From: Bacterioplanes sanyensis
Lineage (GTDB): Bacteria > Pseudomonadota > Gammaproteobacteria > Pseudomonadales > Oceanobacteraceae
Length of the DNA: 58,709 nucleotides
Assembly (NCBI RefSeq): GCF_014652515.1
Contig: NZ_BMYY01000017.1
Span: 1 to 58,709 of the forward strand
Direction: 5' to 3'
Shown: positions 39,579 through 49,190 of the stretch, in pieces
Layout of the letters: each line of letters begins with the position of its first letter
Numbering within the stretch: the stretch's first letter is position 1
Notes under the pieces: generated by a model
Told to the model about the DNA's origin: nothing
The model's database searches: none
Seen by the model: the letters and a program-made list of their open reading frames with translations, nothing else
Position numbers and translations under genes: made by a program

Positions 39579-39890
39579 TTAGAACTGTTCCGGCTCATGG
39601 AAGCGTACCAAGCCAAAGATTAGCGTTAGCAAACTCGCCATCACATTCAGCAACACCGCCAGCGCCATCATGCTTGAAGTTTGCTCGCTACTGTCATAAC
39701 CAAGCCACTGCCCAACAATAAAAGACCCCGCCGCTGCGGCAAAGCCAATAATGATGCAAGCGATCAGGTAATAACCTTTGCCATCGTCAAGGCTCAGTCT
39801 TTCTGCCATGACTTTTTGCTGCAGCCAAGCATATACGGCCAAACAAAAACTGGCTGCAGTTACGACGCCTACCACAAAGAACGCTACCAT
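39579..39890 (-). CDS. small membrane protein, unknown function
   Basis: The 103-residue product has three hydrophobic helices (about residues 3-22, 40-62 and 75-95) with a polar loop after the first. An AGGGG ribosome site precedes the ATG. I do not recognise the family. It stands between rplM and prfC on the same strand with gaps on both sides. Confidence 0.65.
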   Translation of the reverse strand: MVAFFVVGVVTAASFCLAVYAWLQQKVMAERLSLDDGKGYYLIACIIIGFAAAAGSFIVGQWLGYDSSEQTSSMMALAVLLNVMASLLTLIFGLVRFHEPEQF

Positions 39891-40032
39891 GATGAGCCCC
39901 TGACTTGCTGACTATAGTGATCGCACTGCTCACAACCCTGAGTGCTGGTTATGCACAACCCAGCGATAAGGTTAGACGATTCTAACTGTCAGGCAAGTCA
40001 GGCATGACTGTGTGGTACCCCTCTATCTAGGC

Positions 40033-41616
40033 TTAGTGCTCGCGCGTATCGCGGAAGCGAATGTCCGGCCAACGCTCTTGGGTCAAGCTCAGATTCACTC
40101 GGCTGGGCGCGATGTAGGTGAGGTGGCCGCCACCATCGATGGCTAGGTTCTCAGCCCCTTTGCGCTTAAATTCTTCCAGCATGCGCTCGTCGTCACACTC
40201 GACCCAACGGGCAGTATTGACGTTCACCGGCTCATAAATGCACTCGACCTTATATTCATCGCGTAGGCGTTGTTGCACCACATCAAACTGCAGCACACCC
40301 ACGGCGCCCAAGATCAAGTCGTTGTTATTCAACGGCATAAATAACTGTGTCGCACCCTCTTCTGACAACTGCTGCAAACCTTTTTGCAGCTGCTTCATTT
40401 TCAGTGGGTCTTTCAAGCGCACGCGTTTAAACAGCTCTGGGGCAAAGTGTGGAATACCAGTGAACTGCAGCTCTTCGCCTTGGGTAAAGGTGTCGCCAAT
40501 TTGAATGGTGCCGTGGTTATGCAAACCAATAATGTCGCCAGAAATGGCTTCTTCGACATTGGAGCGATCGCCGGCCAAAAAGGTGACGGCATCAGCAATT
40601 TTCACGTCTTTGCCCATGCGGGTATGACGCATTTTCATGCCACGGGTGTAAGCACCGGAGCACACGCGCATAAAGGCAATGCGGTCGCGGTGTTTAGGGT
40701 CCATGTTGGCCTGAATTTTAAAAATAAAACCGCTGAATTTTTCTTCCGTTGGCACCACTTCACGTTCGTTGGTTTGGCGTGCAATGGGCGCCGGTGCCCA
40801 GTCGACAAAATAATCCAACATTTCACGAATGCCGAAGTTCGCCAATGCGGTTCCGAAGAATACCGGCGTCATTTCACCACGCAAATAGGCATCCGCATCG
40901 AACTCGTGACTGGCGCCACGCACCAGCTCAATCTCTTCCAGCAATTCATCAACCACATCATCGCCCAGTTTCTGGCGCGCTTCAGGGCTGTCTAGACCTT
41001 GGATTTGAATGTCGTCAGGCACCACGCTGCTCTGGCCCGGCGTAAAAATGTGCACGGTATCTTTATAGAGGTTGTAAACCCCTTGGAAGGCTTTACCCAT
41101 GCCTATCGGCCAGGTAATAGGCGCACACTGAATGTTCAATACCGTTTCGATTTCATCCAATACTTCAATATGGTCGCGCACTTCGCGGTCCATTTTGTTG
41201 ATAAAGGTGAAAATCGGCGTATCGCGCAAACGGCATACATCCATCAGCTTAATGGTTCGGTCTTCCACACCTTTAGCGCCATCAATTACCATCAACACGG
41301 AATCCACCGCGGTTAGGGTACGGTAGGTATCTTCCGAGAAGTCTTCGTGCCCCGGGGTGTCGAGCAGGTTGACCATGCGATCTTTGTAGGGGAACTGCAT
41401 CACCGAGGTGGTGATCGAGATGCCCCGGTCTTGTTCCATCTGCATCCAGTCGGAGGTGGCCATGCGACCGGTTTTTTTGCCCTTCACGGTACCGGCCAAC
41501 TGAATGGCGTTACCCAACAGCAGCAGTTTTTCTGTAATGGTGGTTTTACCCGCATCCGGGTGTGAAATAATGCCAAACGTACGGCGCTTGGCAATTTCCT
41601 GAGTGAGCTGAGACAT
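40033..41616 (-). CDS. prfC: peptide chain release factor 3
   Basis: RF3 is a translational GTPase that removes RF1 and RF2 after termination. The 527-residue protein has G1 [11 protein letters not shown], the switch [10 protein letters not shown], and the G4 N-K-M-D motifs, followed by the beta-barrel and RF3 C-terminal domains. It has 142 bp downstream and 235 bp upstream without other genes. Confidence 0.97.
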   Translation of the reverse strand: MSQLTQEIAKRRTFGIISHPDAGKTTITEKLLLLGNAIQLAGTVKGKKTGRMATSDWMQMEQDRGISITTSVMQFPYKDRMVNLLDTPGHEDFSEDTYRTLTAVDSVLMVIDGAKGVEDRTIKLMDVCRLRDTPIFTFINKMDREVRDHIEVLDEIETVLNIQCAPITWPIGMGKAFQGVYNLYKDTVHIFTPGQSSVVPDDIQIQGLDSPEARQKLGDDVVDELLEEIELVRGASHEFDADAYLRGEMTPVFFGTALANFGIREMLDYFVDWAPAPIARQTNEREVVPTEEKFSGFIFKIQANMDPKHRDRIAFMRVCSGAYTRGMKMRHTRMGKDVKIADAVTFLAGDRSNVEEAISGDIIGLHNHGTIQIGDTFTQGEELQFTGIPHFAPELFKRVRLKDPLKMKQLQKGLQQLSEEGATQLFMPLNNNDLILGAVGVLQFDVVQQRLRDEYKVECIYEPVNVNTARWVECDDERMLEEFKRKGAENLAIDGGGHLTYIAPSRVNLSLTQERWPDIRFRDTREH

Positions 41617-41851
41617 AACAAACTTCTGTGATTTGTATGGGCCAAACGCCGAGCGGAGTCGATTCGCGCCGGCGCCTGGGCCAAATAGGGTGATAATTGG
41701 GCGCTATTGTCCCCGATACACTACAGCGACACAATGCAGCGCCACCAACCGTGCAATACACAACCTAGAGCGGGCTTTGAACAACCTCGGGGACAAACTC
41801 TGATCGGTACCGGAGTCGTAGACTTTAGCTCAGTCTGCGCACTAGTCAGAT

Positions 41852-43381
41852 CTATGAGGGATCATCATCCTCCACCGCAAAGTGATATATCCCTTTGCCA
41901 GCGCGCTTGGCTGCATACATAGCTCGATCTGCTAACGAAATCAGCCTGTTTGCCGGTGCGCCCCCCGAGGGGCTCATGGCAATACCAATGCTGGCGCCCA
42001 ATGACGGGGTCGCCCCTTGATTCAAATAAAACGGCTGGCGCAGCTGGTCGAGAATGATGTCGGCGACCAGCGCCACGGATTCGCGACTATGGACTTCTTG
42101 CATGAGCAGTACAAACTCATCACCGCCTTGACGCGCTACCACGTCGGAACTACGCACCGAACGCCGTAGACGCTCAGCCGTTTGCCGTAACACCTCGTCA
42201 CCCGCGTCGTGACCATAGTCATCGTTGATGGCTTTAAAACCATCCAAATCAATGAACATGACGACCAGTTGCCATTGCTTGCGCTCTGCTGTCAGCGTTG
42301 CTTGTTGCAAGCGGTCGGCAAACAATGCCCGATTGGGCAAGCCTGTCAGCGGGTCGAGGGTCGCCTGCTTTTCCAGCTCGTACTGTAGGGCTTTGCGTTT
42401 GGATATATCTTGCTGCGTACCACACATGCGCAGCGCCCGCTGCTGAGCATCACGCGCGACCACCTTGCCACGCTGCATAAACCACAACCAATGGCCGTCG
42501 GCATGACGTAGGCGCACTTCACATTGCAGGTGGTCTATTTGTTCGCTCAGGTGCTGGCGCAACCGTTCCTTAAAGCGTGACAAATCTTCTGGATGGCACA
42601 GCGCCTGCCACTGCTGTGTGGTCAGCGGTGACAGTTGTTCTGCCTGATAACCCAACAGCTCACACCAACGGCGATTAACTGTGACAATGTCCTCATCTAC
42701 ATGCCATTCCCACGTTCCAGCGCCCGTTCCCCAAATTACCTCCGCTAGGCGCTGGCGTTCGCGCTGCAAGAACAACTGCTGACGACGTACATACACCACC
42801 GCCATCACTAATGCCATCACCAAACCAATGGCCGTTAACAGCGCCGTTTTGTAGGCCATGTTGCGGCGTCGCTGTGCCGCCTCTAACGCCGCTACTTTCT
42901 GGCCAACCAACTGTTCCAAATTGTTTTGGTAATGCCAGACAGCGTCCTGAGCATCACGAAAATCCGTAATATCAGTGATGATCGAATACAATACCTGACG
43001 CTGCTGAAACCGAATCGGCACAGATGACACCGAAACCGTGCGCTCATCACCATTGGCTAGGCGATGGCGAAATATAAAGTAATTGCGATCTTCCTGCGCA
43101 GCACGCTGGCGCTCGGCGGCGACTTGAACCGAGCTAAGCAGATTAATTTGTTGAATCCCCATGCTTTGCAACTGCTCAATGCTGTATCCATAAAATGCAG
43201 CCGCCGCTGGGTTGGCCCTGACGATCTCACCGGATATTGGGTCAATGAGCAACATCACCCGGTGATGCTTATTAAATGCGTCTAAAAATAGATCGGCTTG
43301 TACCTGTGAGGCGAGCACACATAGCGACAACCAACACCCCAAACTCCAACATATCCAGCGCATGAAATACTGCATCATCAC
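41852..43381 (-). CDS. diguanylate cyclase with two PAS domains
   Basis: The 509-residue protein probably makes cyclic di-GMP. In order: N-terminal signal-like helix (about 8-28), PAS (about 40-145), coiled coil, membrane helix (about 180-198), second PAS with PAC (about 215-330), and a GGDEF domain (about 340-500). The active motif G-G-D-E-F is intact at 419-423. An inhibitory I-site R-S-S-D (410-413) lies five residues upstream, so product inhibition is expected. There is no EAL domain. The signal sensed is unknown. Confidence 0.93.
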   Translation of the reverse strand: MMMQYFMRWICWSLGCWLSLCVLASQVQADLFLDAFNKHHRVMLLIDPISGEIVRANPAAAAFYGYSIEQLQSMGIQQINLLSSVQVAAERQRAAQEDRNYFIFRHRLANGDERTVSVSSVPIRFQQRQVLYSIITDITDFRDAQDAVWHYQNNLEQLVGQKVAALEAAQRRRNMAYKTALLTAIGLVMALVMAVVYVRRQQLFLQRERQRLAEVIWGTGAGTWEWHVDEDIVTVNRRWCELLGYQAEQLSPLTTQQWQALCHPEDLSRFKERLRQHLSEQIDHLQCEVRLRHADGHWLWFMQRGKVVARDAQQRALRMCGTQQDISKRKALQYELEKQATLDPLTGLPNRALFADRLQQATLTAERKQWQLVVMFIDLDGFKAINDDYGHDAGDEVLRQTAERLRRSVRSSDVVARQGGDEFVLLMQEVHSRESVALVADIILDQLRQPFYLNQGATPSLGASIGIAMSPSGGAPANRLISLADRAMYAAKRAGKGIYHFAVEDDDPS

Positions 43382-43435
43382 TCGTCATTCAGACAGATAC
43401 CTGCAGGTTACTAGCACTAGTGCCGAAGCGCCATC

Positions 43436-43455
43436 TGCCAGCCCGAAGGCTGGCA
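43436..43455. terminator. hairpin after the PLD-like gene
   Basis: TGCCAGCC (43436-43443) pairs with GGCTGGCA (43448-43455) around a tetraloop that reads TTCG on the minus strand. It lies seven bases after the PLD-like stop. The T run is weak, so it may act in mRNA 3' protection as much as in termination. Confidence 0.55.
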
Positions 43456-43461
43456 TCTAAA

Positions 43462-45072
43462 TTACAAGCAAACGCCAGTTTGATAGTCCACCACAGCGGC
43501 GGACTGTGAGTTCTGCCACATAGGCTGCTGATAAAAATAGCGATACTGTTCTGCTGCAGCGGCATCTTCGACTATGTAGCCAAAATCCTGCAAAGTGGCG
43601 GGGTACAGATTTTTAGAGCCGATGTAGAAGGCTGAGTTATCCACCGCAATGGTTTTGGCATGGTTGCCAATGGCGTAACCATTGCTCCACGTCGCTACAC
43701 CTTCTGCATTGCGAATCGGCGCCAATTGCAGCGAATCACACATGGTTTGCTTGGCATCCGCATCAGATAGCTGTGCTCGGCTGGCAATTTTGCGCTGTAA
43801 TACGTCGGTAATTTCCGACATTTTTTTCATATTGGAGTAAGGCGCCACCAGGCTTTGCTTAGCCCCGGGGGAGCTCACCACAATTTGCACCTTCACCCCT
43901 TCAATCAGTTTATCGGCCAACACATCAAATAAGCGCGCATCATAATAGCTGGCGGCAAACGGCCCGACGCAAGGTGCGATTAAATCCTGCTGCGAAATAA
44001 ATACCGAATGTTGAGCGCTGGCCACTAACGCGCGCAAGCCCGCTTCTTCAGGGTTAGCCACTGAATACTCTTGATCGTTATTCACGTAATCCTTAAACAA
44101 ACGCGAGCAACGTGCCTCACTGTCATTCGCTGCAGGTATGCCGCCACTGGTGCCCCCCGGCGTTTGCATACCAAAACCTAAACCACCCAGCGCCATAACA
44201 GGCACATCGCCTGCAGCTGGCACGGCAGGGGCTGAGAATTGTGTCGGGCAACTGCCCATCGCTGCAGCGGTTTGCTCTAAATCGACATACAAGGTTTTAT
44301 TGACCACGCCATCTTTCCAGCGGCAAGTAAATTGCCACAGTAAATCAGCAAAGTGATGCGCATCCTCGGCTGCTGGGCCTTGCAAGCGCATGGTCAAATC
44401 ATTGATGGGGCTATCGACCTGACCATAAGCCGACTCCCACATATTGTGGCCACCAACAATGCTGCTATGGCCATCTACGGCAATGATTTTCGAGTGATTC
44501 CAAGAATACAACCAGCTGGTTTGCACTCCGGCGACAGAAATATTCATATCGTCAGCCATATCGCCCAAGTCTTCTTTTAAGCGACGCAAATACGCTTTAG
44601 CGGTCTCGGTAAACGACGTATCAATATTACCCATCACCGGCGGTGTACCCGCCAAAATGCGCACGGTTAATTCTGGCGAGTGCTGCTGCGCTTGCTGCAA
44701 ACCACGCACGATGGCGCGCTGAAAAATGCCATCCGGATACGTGACCAAGGTGGTGATATCCACCCAGTGCTGCGCTTTGGCAATGTCTTGCTCAATGCTG
44801 TCGGCATAGTGCTGCAACGCGCCGGTATCGTTGCACTGCGGGTCGCCCCAACAGTTCGGTGTTTGCAGCAGCCAGCTGTCTTCGGCGGTACCGTAGCCTG
44901 TGATCACATTGCCCTGACTGATGCGCCACAAGCTGCCTTGCGAGCCTGCAAAGTCTTGCTGCAACTGCTGCTTAACGTAATCGATGTGATAGCTCGTCGC
45001 TTGTGCCACCAGTGGCGGCAACAAACAGAACAGAGCAGCTAGGCTGCGTAGCAAACGTCGGTGAGACTGCAT
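43462..45072 (-). CDS. secreted phospholipase D-like protein
   Basis: The 536-residue product has a signal peptide (about residues 1-25) and two HKD motifs of the phospholipase D superfamily: His193-x-Lys195-x4-Asp200 and His471-x-Lys473-x4-Asp478, each followed by a G-G or G-S segment. Both half-sites appear intact, so it is likely a secreted phosphodiesterase acting on phospholipid or another phosphodiester. Several cysteines suggest disulfides. The substrate is not known. It is a single gene between the diguanylate cyclase and the bd oxidase. Confidence 0.9.
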   Translation of the reverse strand: MQSHRRLLRSLAALFCLLPPLVAQATSYHIDYVKQQLQQDFAGSQGSLWRISQGNVITGYGTAEDSWLLQTPNCWGDPQCNDTGALQHYADSIEQDIAKAQHWVDITTLVTYPDGIFQRAIVRGLQQAQQHSPELTVRILAGTPPVMGNIDTSFTETAKAYLRRLKEDLGDMADDMNISVAGVQTSWLYSWNHSKIIAVDGHSSIVGGHNMWESAYGQVDSPINDLTMRLQGPAAEDAHHFADLLWQFTCRWKDGVVNKTLYVDLEQTAAAMGSCPTQFSAPAVPAAGDVPVMALGGLGFGMQTPGGTSGGIPAANDSEARCSRLFKDYVNNDQEYSVANPEEAGLRALVASAQHSVFISQQDLIAPCVGPFAASYYDARLFDVLADKLIEGVKVQIVVSSPGAKQSLVAPYSNMKKMSEITDVLQRKIASRAQLSDADAKQTMCDSLQLAPIRNAEGVATWSNGYAIGNHAKTIAVDNSAFYIGSKNLYPATLQDFGYIVEDAAAAEQYRYFYQQPMWQNSQSAAVVDYQTGVCL

Positions 45073-45208
45073 TCATTAGACCCCTATTGATTATAAAGGC
45101 GCAGCAGTCTATTTCTGCTTAGGCACTAATACAAGTCAAAAACCCGCAATCACACCTCGGTAATGTCCGAAATGCCAACTCAAATAACACGGATCTGACG
45201 CTAGCGGT

Positions 45209-45325
45209 TCAACTCGACAACCCAGCATTCATCATTAGCCAGCGCAGTAACTGTGCGATCACAGCAAGGCTTGCGACGCCGGCCAACCAAAACAACAGCA
45301 ACCAGCCACAGCGTTTTAACCACAT
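45209..45325 (-). CDS. DUF2474/CydX-like small subunit of bd oxidase
   Basis: This 38-residue protein starts with an ATG that overlaps the cydB stop (TGATG). It has a short basic start (M-W-L-K-R) and a single membrane helix (about residues 7-32). Position and form fit the DUF2474 proteins found after cioAB-type operons, analogous to CydX of E. coli, which stabilises the oxidase. It was chosen on translational coupling and composition; a start further upstream in the same frame would only overlap cydB. Confidence 0.75.
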   Translation of the reverse strand: MWLKRCGWLLLFWLAGVASLAVIAQLLRWLMMNAGLSS

Positions 45326-46308
45326 CAGTGATAGCCCTCCCCGGGTGCCGTTTTGCCACGAAATACGTAATAGCTCCAAGCGGTGTAGGCCAACACCAGC
45401 GGCAAAATACATACAGCACCAACTAACATAAAGCGCAGACTGCTGGCGGGCGCGGCGGCTTGCCACAACGTCAACTGGGGCGGCACCAGATAAGGCCACA
45501 AGCTAATGCCCAGGCCAGCAAAGCCGAGCACAACCAGGGCTAAGGCCAATAGAAAAGGTCGATAAGTGCGATCACGCTGCAAACTGGTACGCAGCTGCAG
45601 TGCACACCAAGCGGCCAGCACAGGCACAGGCCATAACCACTGCCAATGGCCTTCGCCAAACCAGCGCGCCGCAATGCGTTCATCGGTCAGTGGTGTCCAG
45701 GCGCTGACCACCGCCATGCAGATCAGCAACTGCCACAACAAGGTGTGCGCCAGCTGGCGCATGCGCTGCTGCAGCGCACCGTCCATTTTAATAATCAGCC
45801 ATACCGCGCCGAGCAAGGTATAAGTTACGGTCAGAGCCACGCCACAGAACAGTGAAAACGGCGTCAGCCAATGCGACTGCCCTGCCGCCGCGCCCTGAAT
45901 AAACGCCCCCAGCACCAGGCCCTGGCAAAAGGTCGCCAGCCAAGAGCCACAAAACAGGCCTTTATCCCACCAGTGGCGACTCAGTTGTGGCGCTTTGAAG
46001 CGATATTCAAACGCCACGCCACGCACCAGAAGCGCCAGCAACATCACCAACAGCGGTGCGGTAAGTGCTTCCAGCACCTGAGCATACGCCAGCGGGAAAG
46101 CGCCCATCAGCCCAGCGCCCCCCAACACCAGCCAGGTTTCGTTGCCATCCCACACCGGCGCCACGCTGTTCACCATGCGATCGCGCTGTTCGCTGTCATC
46201 CACCATCGCAAACAGCATGCCCACGCCTAAATCAAAGCCGTCCATGACGATGTACATCAAGATGGCGAACACGATCAAAGCAAACCAAATCACGGCTAAA
46301 TCAAACAT
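45325..46308 (-). CDS. cydB: cytochrome bd-type (CIO) quinol oxidase subunit II
   Basis: Subunit II supports the heme-bearing subunit I of a bd-type quinol oxidase. From the ATG at 46308 (AGGAG site upstream) it has 327 residues and about eight membrane helices. The family features Y-x-x-x-D-G-F-D-L-G-V-G near the start and V-x-x-V-A-P-V-W-D-G-N-E-T-W are clear. It overlaps cydA by 8 bp. The cyanide-insensitive form (CioB) is likely from its partner. Confidence 0.94.
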   Translation of the reverse strand: MFDLAVIWFALIVFAILMYIVMDGFDLGVGMLFAMVDDSEQRDRMVNSVAPVWDGNETWLVLGGAGLMGAFPLAYAQVLEALTAPLLVMLLALLVRGVAFEYRFKAPQLSRHWWDKGLFCGSWLATFCQGLVLGAFIQGAAAGQSHWLTPFSLFCGVALTVTYTLLGAVWLIIKMDGALQQRMRQLAHTLLWQLLICMAVVSAWTPLTDERIAARWFGEGHWQWLWPVPVLAAWCALQLRTSLQRDRTYRPFLLALALVVLGFAGLGISLWPYLVPPQLTLWQAAAPASSLRFMLVGAVCILPLVLAYTAWSYYVFRGKTAPGEGYH

Positions 46309-47701
46309 GGGAAGGCTCCTGTGACAGGGCGGTAGCAACGCGTTGAGTTAAGGTAGGCAGCGAAGGCCCATGACTAGGCCCCGTCACGATCAAGCGCCAC
46401 ATATAGAAGTAGCCCAAGCCAAAAATCAGCAGATAGCTCAGCACAAAGGCCAGCAAACTGATCGACAGCTCCACCGCGGTGTGCGCCGATACCGCCTGCT
46501 CGGTGCGCAACAAACCTTGCACCACCCAGGGCTGTCGCCCGACTTCGGTGGTGAACCAACCGGCCAGTGTCGCCACCAGACCAGATGGCATAAGCCACAG
46601 CATCAAGCGCAAGAACTGTGGCTGCTGGTACAGGCGCTCTCCACGGCGCAACCACAGCGCCCACAGCGATGCCGCCAGCATCAGAAGGCCCAGCCCGACC
46701 ATCAGGCGAAAGCTCCAAAACACCAACGGCACATTGGGCCAGTGGTCACGCGGGAACTCGTCCAGCGCCGGTACTTGCTGTTCGCTGTCGTGCAGCAGAA
46801 TCAGACTGGCCAGCGCCGGCACCTCTAGCGCCCAGTGCACGGTTTGCTGCTCGCTGTCTGGCCAGCCGAATAGAATCAACGGTGTCGGCTCACCGTCGGC
46901 GTTGCTGTAATGCGCCTCCATCGCCGCCACCTTGGTGGGCTGATATTGCAAGGTATTCAAACCATGCATATCACCAACAAACATTTGCAACGGCACTATC
47001 GCCAGCGCCATCCACATGGCCATCGACAACATGGTTTTTACCTCGGGCGAGGCACTGCAATGCTGACGTTGGCATTGCAATAAATGCCAGGCCGCGGCGC
47101 CTGCCACCAAAAAGGCGGTAGAGATAAATGCCGCCAAGCACATATGAGCCAAACGGTAAGGAAAAGACGGGTTAAAAATCACCGCCCACCAATCCAACGG
47201 CACCACCCGACCGTCAACAATGGCGTGGCCTTGGGGCGTTTGCATCCAGCTGTTCGAGGCCAGAATCCAAAAGGTCGAAATGACGGTGCCCAGCGCCACC
47301 ATGCAGGTAGCAAAAAAGTGCAGTCGCTCGCCCACTTTTTCGCGGCCAAACAGCATCACACCGAGAAACCCGGCTTCCAGGAAAAACGCCGTCAGCACCT
47401 CATAGGTCAGCAAAGGGCCAGTAATACTGCCGGCAAACTCAGAAAAACCGCGCCAGTGGGTGCCAAACTGGTAGGCCATGACAATGCCAGACACCACGCC
47501 CATGCCGAAATTGACGGCAAAAATTTTGCTCCAAAAGGTGTACAGATTGATGTATTTCGTCTGGCGAGATTTAAGCCACAGGCCCTCTAATACCGCCAGG
47601 TAACAGGCCAAGCCAATGGTGATGGCCGGGAAAATAATGTGGAAGGAAATGGTAAAAGCAAACTGAATGCGTGCCAGTAAGGTGGCATCTAGTTCAGGCA
47701 T
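46301..47701 (-). CDS. cydA: cytochrome bd-type (CIO) quinol oxidase subunit I
   Basis: Subunit I binds hemes b558, b595 and d and reduces oxygen with quinol. The product has 466 residues from the ATG at 47701 (GGGAG site). His21 in F-H-I-I-F-P-A matches the heme ligand. The Q-loop is short and the segment after D-M-H-G-L-N-x-x-x-x-Q-P-x-K-x-A-A-M-E is of the CioA type, pointing to a cyanide-insensitive oxidase for low oxygen or sulfide and cyanide stress. It leads a three-gene operon. Confidence 0.94.
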   Translation of the reverse strand: MPELDATLLARIQFAFTISFHIIFPAITIGLACYLAVLEGLWLKSRQTKYINLYTFWSKIFAVNFGMGVVSGIVMAYQFGTHWRGFSEFAGSITGPLLTYEVLTAFFLEAGFLGVMLFGREKVGERLHFFATCMVALGTVISTFWILASNSWMQTPQGHAIVDGRVVPLDWWAVIFNPSFPYRLAHMCLAAFISTAFLVAGAAAWHLLQCQRQHCSASPEVKTMLSMAMWMALAIVPLQMFVGDMHGLNTLQYQPTKVAAMEAHYSNADGEPTPLILFGWPDSEQQTVHWALEVPALASLILLHDSEQQVPALDEFPRDHWPNVPLVFWSFRLMVGLGLLMLAASLWALWLRRGERLYQQPQFLRLMLWLMPSGLVATLAGWFTTEVGRQPWVVQGLLRTEQAVSAHTAVELSISLLAFVLSYLLIFGLGYFYMWRLIVTGPSHGPSLPTLTQRVATALSQEPSHV

Positions 47702-47756
47702 ACGGCAGCTCCCGCTGAATTCGATTGCCCGCCATTGCAGCATGACCTAGCATGGC

Positions 47757-47794
47757 ATAACAGATACAGAAAAAACCCAAAACCTATAACAGAT
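47757..47794 (+). promoter_or_regulatory. direct repeats at the MocR-regulator start
   Basis: Two copies of ATAACAGAT (47757-47765 and 47786-47794) are 29 bp apart on centre in the 91-bp space between cydA and the MocR-type gene. The second overlaps the ATG. MocR proteins such as GabR bind direct repeats, so this may be an autoregulatory site that could also affect cydAB. Confidence 0.45.
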
Positions 47795-49190
47795 GTCGAA
47801 ATATCAGCGCCTGGCCCAGCAAGTTAGCCAGCAAATCGAGCAGCAGGTATGGCAACCCGGGCAGCGCCTGCCATCACTGCGACGCATGGCCGCCGACAGC
47901 GGTTTAAGCCTGATGACGGTGATGAATGCCTATCAGCTGTTAGAACAACAAGGGCGCATCGAGGCGGTGCCGCGCTCGGGTTATCGGGTCAAAGACCTGC
48001 CCGCCAGTCGCCCTGCCCTAAGCAGCGCCGCCACCCATGTACGCGACCAAGTAAGCATCAACAACTTTGCCTATCAGGTGTTGCAGGCGTCGAATCAGCC
48101 GGGGCTGCTGCCATTAGGGTCAGCCTTCCCAGACCCTAACCTCTTCCCGCTGCGCGCCTTAGCACGGGGCTTGGGCCGAGCCAGTGCCGCCTTGGCCGAG
48201 CACCCCATCGATCATTTGCCCCCCGGCAGCTTGGCCTTGCGCCAGGCCATTGCACGCCATTACAGCCGCAACGACATGACCATCAGCCCGGACGACATAC
48301 TGATTACCGCAGGTGCCATGGAGGGCCTAAACCTGGCGCTGGAGGCAGTGACCCAACCCGGCGACTGGGTCGTGATTGAAGCGCCGGCCTTTTACGGCGC
48401 GTTGCAAGCCATCGAGCGTCTTGGATTGCGCGCCATTGCCGTCGCCACCGATCCAAAACAGGGCATGCAGCCCGAGGCCTTGGCCGACGTGCTTAAACGC
48501 TACCCGGTAAAAGCTTGCTGGCTGATGAGCCGCTACCAAAACCCGCTGGGGTTTTGCCTCAGCCAACAGCGCCAGCAGGCACTTTATGAATTATTCTGCG
48601 CACACGATGTGTGGGTCATTGAGGACGACGTATACGGCGAGCTGGCACCACCCGGTGCAAGGGCTCCGCAGCCGATGAAAGCCATCGACCAACAGCAGCG
48701 CATCTTGCACTGCGGCTCGTTTAGCAAAAGCCTGGCACCTGGGTTTCGCTTAGGTTGGGTGTGCGCCGGTGAGCAGCTGCAACGCTTAGCACAGCGGCAG
48801 TTTATTGCGACGCTGTCGAGCAGTGCCCCGGAGCAACAGGCGGTGGCGGCCTACCTCGATAGCCGCCCCTATCAAACGCATTTACGCCAACTGCGAAGCA
48901 CGCTGCATCAGCGCAAGCAAGGTTTGCTGCATTGGCTGCACCAATGCATGCCGGCGAACGTGCATATCAATGACAGCCAAGGCGGCTATTTTATTTGGCT
49001 TGCGCTGCCCGACGGTGGCGATGCCATCGAGCTGTATCATCAAGCGCTGCAACTCGGCATCAGCTTGGCCCCCGGCGCACTCTTTAGCGCCGACCCCATG
49101 CTACAGCGCGGCGTACGCCTCAATGCCTCTTATCCACTGAGCGATAAACTGCGTAATGCGTTGCAGCAGTTAGCCAGGTTAATGGCGTAG
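47793..49190 (+). CDS. MocR-family transcriptional regulator (GntR HTH plus aminotransferase domain)
   Basis: The 465-residue protein joins an N-terminal GntR winged helix (about residues 1-70; Q-R-L-P-S-L-R-R-M-A) to a class I aminotransferase-like domain. The PLP lysine is Lys312 in S-F-S-K-S-L-A-P-G, and the N-P-L-G and D-D-V-Y-G-E cofactor segments are present. Such regulators respond to PLP or amino compounds. It is YdcR-like by neighbourhood: E. coli also has ydcR near ydcO (BenE) and ydcN. It is divergent from cydAB and overlaps the BenE 3' end by 12 bp. Confidence 0.92.
   Translation: MSKYQRLAQQVSQQIEQQVWQPGQRLPSLRRMAADSGLSLMTVMNAYQLLEQQGRIEAVPRSGYRVKDLPASRPALSSAATHVRDQVSINNFAYQVLQASNQPGLLPLGSAFPDPNLFPLRALARGLGRASAALAEHPIDHLPPGSLALRQAIARHYSRNDMTISPDDILITAGAMEGLNLALEAVTQPGDWVVIEAPAFYGALQAIERLGLRAIAVATDPKQGMQPEALADVLKRYPVKACWLMSRYQNPLGFCLSQQRQQALYELFCAHDVWVIEDDVYGELAPPGARAPQPMKAIDQQQRILHCGSFSKSLAPGFRLGWVCAGEQLQRLAQRQFIATLSSSAPEQQAVAAYLDSRPYQTHLRQLRSTLHQRKQGLLHWLHQCMPANVHINDSQGGYFIWLALPDGGDAIELYHQALQLGISLAPGALFSADPMLQRGVRLNASYPLSDKLRNALQQLARLMA

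Noticed and set aside
46374-46718. 114-residue minus-strand frame inside cydA
   Set aside because: Overlapping frame in a GC-rich coding region, no family features, and wholly within a clear cydA reading frame.
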